From Mycobacterium sp. ELW1 (GTDB lineage: Bacteria > Actinomycetota > Actinomycetes > Mycobacteriales > Mycobacteriaceae), in assembly GCF_008329905.1 (NCBI RefSeq), contig NZ_CP032155.1:1860001-1924000 (forward strand): DNA of 64,000 nt, in the 5' to 3' direction. This document shows positions 19,146 to 26,834 of the stretch, piece by piece. The position numbers were made by a program, and so were the translations under genes. Each line of letters opens with the position of its first letter. Within the stretch, counting starts at the first letter, position 1. The notes beneath the pieces were generated by a model. That model did not search any database, was not told the DNA's origin, and saw nothing but the letters and a program-made list of their open reading frames with translations.

Positions 19146-19925
19146 GTGTCCCGACGACAAGACGGCAGGCTTGACGACGAGCTGCGCCCGGTAACCATCA
19201 CCCGTGGCTTCACCTCCCATCCGGCCGGCTCGGTGCTCGTCGCCTTCGGCGAGACCCGGGTCATGTGCACCGCCAGCGTCACCGAGGGGGTGCCGCGCTG
19301 GCGCAAGGGCTCCGGGCTGGGCTGGCTGACCGCGGAGTACGCGATGTTGCCCGGAGCCACCCACACCCGCTCGGATCGTGAATCGGTGAAGGGGCGCGTG
19401 GGCGGACGCACCCAGGAGATCAGCCGGCTGGTCGGGCGCTCGCTGCGGGCGTGCATCGATCTGGCCGCGCTCGGTGAGAACACCATCGCCATCGACTGCG
19501 ACGTGTTGCAGGCCGACGGCGGAACCCGCACCGCGGCGATCACCGGCGCCTACGTCGCGCTCTCCGATGCCGTCACGTATCTGGCGGCGGGCGGCAAATT
19601 GTCCGATCCGCGTCCACTGTCGTGTGCGATCGCGGCGGTCAGCGTCGGGGTGGTCGACGGCCGCGTTCGCGTCGACCTTCCCTACGAGGAGGACTCGCGC
19701 GCCGAGGTCGACATGAACATCGTCGCCACCGACACCGGAACTCTGGTCGAGGTCCAGGGCACCGGGGAAGGCGCGACGTTCCCGCGCTCGACGCTGGACA
19801 AGATGCTCGACGCCGCCCTCGGCGCATGCGAGACCCTGTTCGCCGTGCAGCGCGAAGCCCTGGCCCTGCCGTATCCCGGTGTGCTGCCCGAAGGTGCGCC
19901 GTCGAAGAAGGCGTTCGGGAGCTGA
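19146..19925 (+). CDS. rph: Ribonuclease PH
   Basis: 259 aa. Phosphorolytic 3'-5' exoribonuclease that trims tRNA 3' ends. Motifs: [52 protein letters not shown] and [21 protein letters not shown] start at 19146. Adjacent to rdgB with 1 nt between stop and the likely start, the Rv1340-Rv1341 pairing. Confidence 0.98.
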   Translation: MSRRQDGRLDDELRPVTITRGFTSHPAGSVLVAFGETRVMCTASVTEGVPRWRKGSGLGWLTAEYAMLPGATHTRSDRESVKGRVGGRTQEISRLVGRSLRACIDLAALGENTIAIDCDVLQADGGTRTAAITGAYVALSDAVTYLAAGGKLSDPRPLSCAIAAVSVGVVDGRVRVDLPYEEDSRAEVDMNIVATDTGTLVEVQGTGEGATFPRSTLDKMLDAALGACETLFAVQREALALPYPGVLPEGAPSKKAFGS

Positions 19926-19926
19926 G

Positions 19927-20538
19927 CTGAGCCGCCTACTCGTCGCCAGCCGCAATGCCAAGAAGCTGGCCGAATTGCGCCGGGTCCTCGACGCCGCCGG
20001 GCTGGCCGGGCTGACCCTGGTATCGCTCGACGACGTGCCGCCCTTCGACGAGGCGCCCGAAACCGGCGCCACCTTCGAGGAGAACGCGCTGGCGAAGGCT
20101 CGGGACGGATACTCCGCGACCGGGCTGCCCACCGTCGCCGACGACTCGGGGCTGACGGTCGCCGCCCTCAACGGGATGCCGGGTGTGCTCTCGGCGCGAT
20201 GGGCCGGAACACATGGTGAGGACGCCGCCAACAACGCACTGCTCCTGGCCCAGCTGCGGGACGTGCCCGACGAGCGGCGATCGGCGGCGTTCGTGTCGGC
20301 GTGCGCACTGGTCTACGGCCCCGGCGACGCCGACAGCGCGGTGGTGCGCGGCGAGTGGAACGGGGCGATCGCCCGGGAGCCGCGCGGTGCCGGCGGCTTC
20401 GGCTACGACCCGCTGTTCATTCCCGAGGGGGAGAGCCGCAGCGCGGCCGAGCTCAGCCCGGCGGAGAAGGACGCGGCGTCGCATCGCGGCCGGGCGCTGG
20501 CGCTGCTGATCCCGGCCCTGAGTGCGCTGCTCAGATGA
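19927..20538 (+). CDS. rdgB: RdgB/HAM1 family non-canonical purine NTP pyrophosphatase
   Basis: About 203 aa. Hydrolyses dITP/XTP to prevent mutagenic incorporation. Motifs: LLVASRNAKKLAELRRVL, ATFEENALAKARDGY, VADDSGLTVAALNGMPG, GAGGFGYDPLFIP and SHRGRALALL. Similarity begins at SRLLVASRN. The best ribosome site (GGGAG) precedes a CTG at 19927; the nearest ordinary in-frame starts are GTG at 19894 and 19879, both inside rph. I list the CTG but the start is uncertain. Corresponds to Rv1341. Confidence 0.92.
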   Translation: MSRLLVASRNAKKLAELRRVLDAAGLAGLTLVSLDDVPPFDEAPETGATFEENALAKARDGYSATGLPTVADDSGLTVAALNGMPGVLSARWAGTHGEDAANNALLLAQLRDVPDERRSAAFVSACALVYGPGDADSAVVRGEWNGAIAREPRGAGGFGYDPLFIPEGESRSAAELSPAEKDAASHRGRALALLIPALSALLR

Positions 20539-20586
20539 GTGGAACGAGATTTTCCTAGCGCATCTAACCTGTGTCATGATGCTCGA

Positions 20587-22043
20587 GTGGGTCGTCACTC
20601 GGTCCGGGCGGCGCACCCCGGTGTTCTGATCGCCGTGCTGGCGGCGGCCGGTATCAGCGTGTCGTTGACGCAGACGCTGATGATCCCGCTCATTCCCGAG
20701 CTCCCAATGCTGTTGCACACCAACCCGTCCAACGCGTCGTGGACGATCACCATCACCCTGCTGACCGCGGCGGTGGCCACGCCGGTGTTCGGGCGCCTCG
20801 GCGACATGCACGGCCCCAAACCGATGCTGATGATCTGTGCGGGTGCGATGGCCGGCGGTTCCCTGTTGGCCGCGGTCACCAGTTCTCTCGTGCCGTTCAT
20901 CATCGGGCGCGGGTTGCAGGGGCTGGCCTTGCCGATCATTCCGCTGGCCATCAGTGTGCTTCGCTCGGCGCTCCCCGCCGAGCGGGTCGGCCCGGCGATG
21001 GGGCTGATCAGTTCGTCGCTGGGTGTCGGCGGCGCGATGGGCCTTCCGCTGTCGGCGGTGATCGCCCAAAAAGCCGACTGGCACACATTGTTCTGGGGGC
21101 AGGCGTTCTCGGCATCCTGGCAATGCTGCTGTTCGCCTTCCTGGTGCCCAATGTCCCGGCCAGCTCGGCTGACCGGTTCGACCCGCTGGGCACCCTGCTG
21201 CTGGCGGTGGGGTTGGTGACCCTGCTCCTGCCGATCTCCAAAGGTTCGACCTGGGGCTGGACGAGTTCGACGACGCTGTCGCTGTTCGTGCTCTCCGTCG
21301 CGGTCTTCGCCGTCTTCGCCCGGTGGCAGTTCCGGACCGCATCGCCGATCGTGGATCTGCGCACCACGCTGCGGCGCCCGGTCTTGACCACCAACATCGC
21401 GGCGGTCCTGGTGTGCTTCTCGATGTTCGCGCTGTCGCTGGTCGGTCCGCAGGTGCTCGAGCTGCCCGCGGGAACCGGATTCGGCCTGGGACAGTCGATG
21501 CTGCAGGCCGGTCTGTGGATGGCTCCGGGCGGGCTGGCAATGATGGTGGCGGCCCCACTTGCCGCGCGTACTGCCGGCCGGCGTGGTCCCAAATTCACGT
21601 TGGTCTGCGGTTCGGCGATCATCGCGGCCGCCTATCTGGGCGCGCTGTGGTTACTCGGCAGTCCCGCGGCGGTGATGGTGGTCAACATCGTCGTGAGCTT
21701 CGGCGTCGGGTTCGCGTACTCATCGCTGCCCGCGCTCATCAACGCCGCGGTGCCGGTGTCCGAGACGGCCGCCGCCAACGGAATCAACGCGCTCGCCCGA
21801 TCTTTGGGCACATCGGTGTCCAGCGCTGTCATCGGTGTCGTGCTCGCGACGATGACGATTACCTATGCCGGCCACGTCGTGCCGTCGCTGCACGGTCTGC
21901 GAACGGCGCTGCTGATCGCTGCCGGCGTCGCGGCGCTCGCGGCCGTTGTCGCGATGACGATCCCGACTCGGGCGGACACCGCCGTCGCCGACTGGTCACC
22001 CGACGAACTGGAGCTGTCCGACGACCCGCTGATCAAAGGTTGA
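20587..22043 (+). pseudogene. MFS transporter (14-TM type), frameshifted
   Basis: The N-terminal part (GTG at 20587, LIAVLAAAGISVSLTQTLMIPLIPELP to QKADWHTLFW) and the C-terminal part (GAGVLGILAMLLFAFLVP to DDPLIKG) lie in different frames. They meet at a run of five Gs, 21095-21099; one more G would give FWGAGVLG and a continuous 485-aa protein. The motif-A-like GRLGDMHGPKPML between helices 2 and 3 supports a drug:H+ antiporter-type MFS transporter. Conservation is good on both sides, so a base-call error is likely. The 3' end overlaps the convergent DUF3817 gene. Confidence 0.85.
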
Positions 22044-22392
22044 AGCGGGTCTTCAGCTCCCGGGTCTGCACCTGCTCGACGATGATCCCGAGCAGCGGGA
22101 TGGTGCCGGCCAGCAGCACCCCGATGGTCTTGGCGATCGGCCAGCGCACCTTCACCGCGAGGTTGGCGGTGAACAGCAGATAGATGAAGTAGACCCAGCC
22201 GTGCACCACACCGATCCAGGTGGGCGGGTCGTCGACCTTCACGATGTATTTCAGCACCATCTCGTAGCAGAGCGCGATCAGCCACAGGCCCGTCGTCCAG
22301 GCCAGGACGCGGTACCCGAGCAGGGCTTTGCGGATCGTCTCGCTCGGGACGCCCGTGGGGGTGTGGGCTTCGGGCGACTCGGGTGCGGTCAT
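22033..22392 (-). CDS. DUF3817 family membrane protein (Rv1342c-like)
   Basis: 119 aa with three predicted membrane helices (VLAWTTGLWLIALCYEM, VVHGWVYFIYLLFTANL and ILLAGTIPLLGIIVEQV-like segments). The spacing and the HGWVYFIYL motif match DUF3817. Function unknown. Its ATG overlaps the stop of the lprD-like gene (ATGA, 22389-22392), so the two are probably translated together, as Rv1343c-Rv1342c in M. tuberculosis. Confidence 0.88.
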   Translation of the reverse strand: MTAPESPEAHTPTGVPSETIRKALLGYRVLAWTTGLWLIALCYEMVLKYIVKVDDPPTWIGVVHGWVYFIYLLFTANLAVKVRWPIAKTIGVLLAGTIPLLGIIVEQVQTRELKTRFNL

Positions 22393-22826
22393 GCGGTGGT
22401 CCTGTTCTGATCTTCGTGGGCCCTGTTCTGGTTATCTTGGGCCCTGTTCTGGCTTTCGTGGGCCCTGTCGGCCGCGGCCAGCTCGGCCAGGTAGGCGTTG
22501 TATTCACGCATTGCGGGGTCGGCCTCATCGGACGCGGCACCGGGTGTGGGCCGTTCGGGAAGCAGCCCGGCGGGGATCTCGGTGATGGAGTCGGCGTCCG
22601 TCGGCGGCTCGGGCACGCCCTCTTCTTCGTAGCGGATGAACTTGCGGTACGCGTACACGCAGAATCCGGCGAACATCGGCCACTGCAGGGCGTAGCCCAG
22701 GTTCTGGAAGGTGCCCGACGTCGATTCGAATCTGCTCCACTGCCACCAGCCCAGGGCCAGGCACCCGCACGCGGCGATGATCACCAAAACGATCAACGCG
22801 AACCTGCGGCGGCGGGTCGTGGACAC
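22389..22826 (-). CDS. lprD: LprD-like membrane protein with repetitive tail
   Basis: 145 aa. The N-terminal hydrophobic segment RRRFALIVLVIIAACGCLALGW could be a lipobox signal (IAAC-G) or a simple anchor. A second helix (LQWPMFAGFCVYAYRKFI) follows. The Asp/Glu/Pro-rich middle leads to a C-terminal repeat of NRAxxxQ units (AHESQNRAQDNQNRAHEDQNR). Corresponds by position to Rv1343c (lprD). Coupled to the DUF3817 gene by ATGA overlap. Function unknown. Confidence 0.82.
   Translation of the reverse strand: MSTTRRRRFALIVLVIIAACGCLALGWWQWSRFESTSGTFQNLGYALQWPMFAGFCVYAYRKFIRYEEEGVPEPPTDADSITEIPAGLLPERPTPGAASDEADPAMREYNAYLAELAAADRAHESQNRAQDNQNRAHEDQNRTTA
22400..22462. repeat. Three 21-bp tandem repeats in lprD 3' end
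   Basis: Three consecutive 21-nt units with core CCCTGTTCTG and a TGGG end (22400-22420, 22421-22441, 22442-22462), the first slightly diverged, plus a partial fourth. They encode the seven-residue NRAxxxQ repeats at the C-terminus of the LprD-like protein, so the copy number could vary in frame. Confidence 0.85.
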
Positions 22827-22875
22827 ACCACGACGGTACCCTGCCAGCGGTTATGGGTTCACCGGTGAGTGGCGC

Positions 22876-23616
22876 TCAACACTTGGGGCCGATGAATTCG
22901 TCGAGGCGGGCGGTCGCTGCCTTGCGATAGATCGAGACGACGTACTTGGTTGACCGCGTCCACGGAATGTCGAGGCGGTCGAGTGCGTCGGTGAACAAGC
23001 CCAGGATGTCCTCTGAGTGATTGGTGAAGTGATATCGAATGCTCGTGACGCCGCGATCGTTGGCGACGACACGGCAGCCGTCGCTGTGGATCAGGCCGCG
23101 GACGAAGTCTTGGGGCGCTTGACCGACGAGGTCTTGCTGCCAAGGTTCGAGTCGGATCGGCCTGGTGTGCTTCTTTCCGGGTCCGTGCTGCGGAAGAAGG
23201 CACGGCCAGTGGTTCGAGCCGAGGTAGACATCTGCGCATGTTCCGCTCGGCCGCGTCCACACGCCTGCGTGTTGCCCTGGCATCAGCGTGTCGATCGCTT
23301 TGCAACAACTGTCGATGATGCCGGGATACCGCGTGTCGCAGGTGATCCTGAGCACCCAAGTGCGGGGGCCCTTCGAGATGCAACCGTCTCCGAGATAGAC
23401 ACCGAGGAGGTAGCAGTAGATGTCGGCTGGCAGGCCGCTGAAATCGTGCACGCCATCGCACCGTCCCACTCGGCGTCCACGGTCCCATTTGGCGGGTCGA
23501 GTTCGCCATACCTGCACCGTGCGCCGGGGAACTCCGGTCTCGCGCGAAATCGCGCAGTCGTTCAGTCCGGCGTCTATCAGCTGTTGAACTCGTTGGAATT
23601 CGCTCATCGGCCGCAT
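22876..23616 (-). CDS. LAGLIDADG endonuclease-like protein with N-terminal HTH
   Basis: About 246 aa from ATG 23616 (MRPMSEF, with CAGGAC upstream; ATG 23607 is possible and the frame is open to 23676). Residues ~5-40 form a resolvase-like helix-turn-helix (RVQQLIDAGLNDCAISRETG). Two LAGLIDADG-type motifs follow: CYLLGVYLGDG at about 75 and FVRGLIHSDG at about 165. The acidic residue expected at the motif end is present in both. A monomeric two-motif enzyme is the usual form of free-standing homing endonucleases; such HTH-LAGLIDADG proteins also occur as putative regulators in actinobacteria. No intron or intein host is visible. It lies between lprD and tRNA-Leu, absent from the M. tuberculosis order. 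Confidence 0.75.
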   Translation of the reverse strand: MRPMSEFQRVQQLIDAGLNDCAISRETGVPRRTVQVWRTRPAKWDRGRRVGRCDGVHDFSGLPADIYCYLLGVYLGDGCISKGPRTWVLRITCDTRYPGIIDSCCKAIDTLMPGQHAGVWTRPSGTCADVYLGSNHWPCLLPQHGPGKKHTRPIRLEPWQQDLVGQAPQDFVRGLIHSDGCRVVANDRGVTSIRYHFTNHSEDILGLFTDALDRLDIPWTRSTKYVVSIYRKAATARLDEFIGPKC

Positions 23617-23683
23617 CGATGTCCTGACTTCGGTTGTCTCCAAAGTAGGACGCGCCACCGACAAGATCGGCACCATGCGCGGT

Positions 23684-23689
23684 TAGAAT
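23684..23689 (+). promoter_or_regulatory. -10 element of tRNA-Leu promoter
   Basis: TAGAAT ends 10 nt before the mature tRNA 5' end, giving a predicted transcription start near 23696. No good -35 box is visible 17 nt upstream, which is common in mycobacteria. Confidence 0.5.
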
Positions 23690-23699
23690 CAGCGCCATC

Positions 23700-23783
23700 G
23701 CGGGCGTGGTGGAATTGGCAGACACCCGGGCTTTAGGTGCCCGTGCTTGAAAGAGCGTGAGGGTTCGAGTCCCTCCGCCCGCA
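23700..23783 (+). tRNA. tRNA-Leu (anticodon UAG)
   Basis: 84-nt cloverleaf. The acceptor stem GCGGGCG pairs with CGCCCGC, with discriminator A at 23783. The anticodon stem CGGGC/GCCCG encloses the loop TTTAGGT with anticodon TAG at 23734-23736. The TPsiC arm GAGGGTTCGAGTCCCTC is perfect, and a long variable arm typical of leucine tRNAs is present. CCA is not encoded. It reads CUA and other CUN codons. Confidence 0.97.
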
Positions 23784-23922
23784 CAAAACGCCCTCGTGGC
23801 GTGCGTCACAACGGTTTAAGTCTCAACCCGATCTCACGCCGGTCACAAAGCTAATCTACTAGCTCGACTAACTTTTGAACTCTAAGCTCGGTCTCAGGTA
23901 CTTGCTGAAGAACGGAGCTACG

Positions 23923-24030
23923 GTGATCGCGTTGGGCAAAGTCAGAGATGTCGTTTTCTTCGCGGCGGCGACACCGAGGCTCTACCTGACACCCGATAAG
24001 AAAATGGCACCGAGAGTGGAGTACCGGTGA
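23923..24030 (+). CDS. Possible 35-aa small protein, coupled to the next ORF
   Basis: GTG start preceded by GGAG 6-9 nt upstream. The product, about 35 aa, begins VIALGKVRDVVFFAAATPRL and is basic with a short hydrophobic core. The TGA at 24028-24030 overlaps the GTG of the next ORF (GTGA), a typical coupling arrangement. I do not recognise the family. The surrounding 200 bp are more AT-rich than the rest of the window, so a chance ORF or transferred DNA is possible. Confidence 0.35.
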   Translation: MIALGKVRDVVFFAAATPRLYLTPDKKMAPRVEYR

Positions 24031-24191
24031 GCGATCCGATGATGACGTCTGTCGACTTGATCCGTTATGCGATCGCCGACCAGGTGCGCGAACTTGGCGG
24101 GGACACCGACAAGATCGATCAGATCGCGATGTCGGCCGCCTACGCCATTTTCATCGGCATGGCCGCCGACGCCTCTCGCCAGTCGCGCTGA
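24027..24191 (+). CDS. Possible 54-aa small protein
   Basis: GTG at 24027 with AGTGGAG 6-12 nt upstream; 54 aa. The sequence contains LIRYAIADQVRELGG and DQIAMSAAYAIFIGMAADAS, predicted as two amphipathic helices, with G/C-rich third positions like coding DNA. It overlaps the upstream 35-aa ORF by GTGA. No family recognised; the coupling and two good ribosome sites are the reasons for listing it. Confidence 0.45.
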   Translation: MSDPMMTSVDLIRYAIADQVRELGGDTDKIDQIAMSAAYAIFIGMAADASRQSR

Positions 24192-24725
24192 TCTGAGGTT
24201 CGCCACGGGCGTGGCCGAATAGGTTGCTGCGTCCCCTTCTTCGGCCACTCATGGCCGCTAGTCCTCGCGTCGCAATTCGGACGCATTCTTGATTGACCAG
24301 CCCTGCGCTCCAGTTCACTAGAGCGGGGCTCCCGTCGGCTTCCCACTGGTGGGCGAATCGCGGTGGCGGCCGGCTGTCTCTGCGTGTCGATTCCGCAGTG
24401 TGCTCGCGCCCGGACATAAAGTTTGCTGATACAGAATCCGGCGCCCTGTTTCTGGTTGCCAATGAATCGCGAAATCGCTGCAGGCGACGCGATCCGACAG
24501 CTGTCACGGCAGTCCAGCGCTGCCGTATGTGGATGGCCGACTGCATTATTCGTGACTGGGACGAGCGGTCACAGTCGTCCCAGCGGCACCAATATGGCCA
24601 TCGGCGTGGCGTAACGCGATCTTGATTGGCTAAGGTGCAACTATTAACTTACTTTTCAAGTATCGACAGCATGTAGGGGCTTGTCGGGGGGTGGGGCCCT
24701 GCGAACGGAGAACGGAACCCGCGCC
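24192..24725. other. Gene-poor stretch, no recognised gene
   Basis: 534 bp with lower GC content. Open frames on both strands (for example 24293-24625 plus and 24151-24546 minus) have no recognisable products or ribosome sites. The segment near 24620-24660 is AT-rich and could hold a promoter for the downstream small membrane protein, but I see no convincing -35/-10 pair. Confidence 0.5.
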
Positions 24726-24908
24726 ATGGAAGCTCTGCTCGGACTTGCAAAAGCCATTCCCCCGGACGGCTGGCTCGTCGTGTCACTGTTGGCCAGCGCC
24801 ATCGTGATGGGGTTCGACTCGATCATCGCCGATCTGGTTGGGCGTGACGTTGGCTGGGACGACGTCGACACCGGCGCCGAGAGCGACCGGGAGCTGGTGG
24901 GCCGCTGA
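24726..24908 (+). CDS. Small single-helix membrane protein, unknown
   Basis: 60 aa from the ATG at 24726 (MEALLGLAKAIPPDGW), with one hydrophobic helix (LVVSLLASAIVMGF) and an acidic C-terminus (DVGWDDVDTGAESDREL). The frame is open to a TTG at 24681 but with no ribosome site there. Codon use in the last 45 codons looks typical of the genome. Its stop lies 8 nt from the convergent CocE-like gene. Family not recognised. Confidence 0.5.
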   Translation: MEALLGLAKAIPPDGWLVVSLLASAIVMGFDSIIADLVGRDVGWDDVDTGAESDRELVGR

Positions 24909-24916
24909 TCGGGGCC

Positions 24917-26812
24917 TCAACCGATCGGGAAGCGGTCCGACCCTGAATCGCCACCCGGGATCACCGGGATGACGACCGCCGATGGATGAGCGGCGTCGTG
25001 CAGGACGGTCTGCGTTGCCTGCTGCGTTGCGACGCTCCGCCCGAACGGCTCACCGGTATTCGGGTTCGGAGCGAACTGGGGGTAGTCGCTGCTGGAGATC
25101 TCCACTCGGATCCGGTCGCCGGCACCGAACTCATAGCTGGTCGGCCAGATCGCGATGTGGTACTCGTAGGGCTGGTTCGCCACTCCGGGGTGCGGGTCGG
25201 ACAACGAGTCGCGGAATGCCGTCCGCACGATCCCGTTGTTGAGGTTGATCGCATCTCCGTCGGGCTTGACCACGATCAGCTTGGCCGTGAAGTCGGTGTC
25301 GACGGCCGACGACGACGCCCACAGGTCGACCGTCACCGGTCCGGTCACCTCGGTATCGGCTGCTAGCGGATCGCTGGTGTAGACCAACACATCAGAGCGC
25401 TGTTCGACCGGTGTCTGGTCGTACGGCCCCTGCGGTCCCGACCGGGCACCGCAACAGGAATGCCCGCCGACGCTGGGCGCCGGATCGGTCGGGTCGTAGA
25501 CGTAGCGGTCCGGTGTCTGGCCGACAGCCGTTGCTGTCGTGGTCAATGTGCCGGTGCGCGAATCCATCTGGCCGTCGCCGGACAGGAAATAGCGTGTCCA
25601 CCGGGTCTGGGGCAGGGGCCAGCCCGGCGCCGACTTCCAGCGATTGGCGCCCATCAGGAAGTAGTCCACCCGCGGGCCGTCGCCGGAGGTCCCGTTGACA
25701 CCATTGTTCATACCCTTGAGGTAGTGGTCGTACCACCGCAGCATCAGCTCGTTGATCGGAGTAGCGCCGACGGGGCCGATGTCCTTGAGCAGCGGCGCCG
25801 GTTCCGAACCCGGTCGGCCCCAGTCGATGTGGTCCCAGGGGCCGATGACGAGCCGCTGGTTCGTCCGGGCTTCGGCCGTGGCCGCCGACTTCACCATCCC
25901 GGTGAAGTTCTCGATGCCGCCCGCGAGGAATGCGTCGTACCACCCCTCGACGTCGAGAACCGGCACCCGAACCGACGGATAGCGGTCGCGGATGCTCCAT
26001 TGCCGCCAGAAGTCATCCCGAGTCGAATGTGTGATCCAGTCGAAATACCACGGCGCCACAGCAGGATTCGCGGGCTGCAGTGGCGGAAGCGCGCGGTAGG
26101 GGAGGAAGTTGAGCCAGCGGGTCGAGTCCGCCGCGGTGGCCTTGAGTGCGGCGGCAGTCGCGGCGTCGCGCCGGTTCTCGGCCGCGGTGGTGGCCAAACC
26201 GATCGCCCAGGGCTGCACGAACGCCAACCGGAACTCGCCACCCTCGTACATCCAGCCGTCGTAGTAGTCCGAGGCCGTGTTCGCCGGAACGATGGTGACC
26301 AGGTGTGGGGGCGCTGTCGTGGCGGCCAGCCATTGGGTCGCGCCGACATACGACGAGCCGTACATGCCCACCTTGCCGTTCGAGCCTGGCAGCGCGGCCG
26401 CCCACTCCACCGAGTCATAGCCGTCGTCGCGATCGTGGGTGAACTCGCTGAAGGTGCCCCCGGAGCTGCCCTGCCCCCGAACATCTTGGATGGCAACGAG
26501 ATAGCAGTGCGACGCGAACCAGTCGGGCGTCTGGTAGCGCGACGGCTGGACCTGGGCGCCGGACTTCCCGTACTGGGTGCGCATCAGGATCACCGGAACC
26601 GGGCCGGCGCTGTCCGGCCGGTACACGTCGGCGCGCAGCACGGTTCCGTCGCGCATCCGGGCCGGCACGTCGGTCTGCTTGCTCACCGCGCACGGGCCGC
26701 GCCCGGTCGACGGTGGCCAGGCTGCGTCGGTGACGCGCCTGCTCGACCCGCTGCACGCCGACAACACCAGGGCCAGCGCCAACGTCACCGCCAGGGCACG
26801 CGTCGTTCGCAC
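24917..26812 (-). CDS. CocE/NonD family hydrolase lipoprotein
   Basis: 631 aa, X-Pro dipeptidyl-peptidase-like alpha/beta hydrolase with a C-terminal beta-jellyroll domain. The N-terminal lipobox LVLSAC predicts a membrane-anchored exported enzyme. Nucleophile Ser in GKVGMYGSSYVGATQW; probable Asp in VEGWYDAFLAGG and His in VIGPWDHIDWG. The C-terminal domain (about 420-620, VTGPVTVDLWASSS through GDRIRVEISSSDYP) is typical of CocE. Likely an esterase or peptidase; substrate unknown. GTG start at 26812 with GGAGAC close upstream. Confidence 0.92.
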   Translation of the reverse strand: MRTTRALAVTLALALVLSACSGSSRRVTDAAWPPSTGRGPCAVSKQTDVPARMRDGTVLRADVYRPDSAGPVPVILMRTQYGKSGAQVQPSRYQTPDWFASHCYLVAIQDVRGQGSSGGTFSEFTHDRDDGYDSVEWAAALPGSNGKVGMYGSSYVGATQWLAATTAPPHLVTIVPANTASDYYDGWMYEGGEFRLAFVQPWAIGLATTAAENRRDAATAAALKATAADSTRWLNFLPYRALPPLQPANPAVAPWYFDWITHSTRDDFWRQWSIRDRYPSVRVPVLDVEGWYDAFLAGGIENFTGMVKSAATAEARTNQRLVIGPWDHIDWGRPGSEPAPLLKDIGPVGATPINELMLRWYDHYLKGMNNGVNGTSGDGPRVDYFLMGANRWKSAPGWPLPQTRWTRYFLSGDGQMDSRTGTLTTTATAVGQTPDRYVYDPTDPAPSVGGHSCCGARSGPQGPYDQTPVEQRSDVLVYTSDPLAADTEVTGPVTVDLWASSSAVDTDFTAKLIVVKPDGDAINLNNGIVRTAFRDSLSDPHPGVANQPYEYHIAIWPTSYEFGAGDRIRVEISSSDYPQFAPNPNTGEPFGRSVATQQATQTVLHDAAHPSAVVIPVIPGGDSGSDRFPIG

Positions 26813-26834
26813 GTCTCCACGCTACGCAGGCGCG

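Noticed and set aside
23017..23736. Plus-strand 239-aa ORF
   Set aside because: Antisense to the LAGLIDADG gene, no known product, and ends inside the tRNA.
22859..23809. 316-aa minus-strand ORF
   Set aside because: It overlaps the LAGLIDADG gene in another frame and runs through the tRNA.
24293..24625. 110-aa plus-strand ORF
   Set aside because: Low-GC, Arg/Ser-rich, no ribosome site and no recognisable domain.
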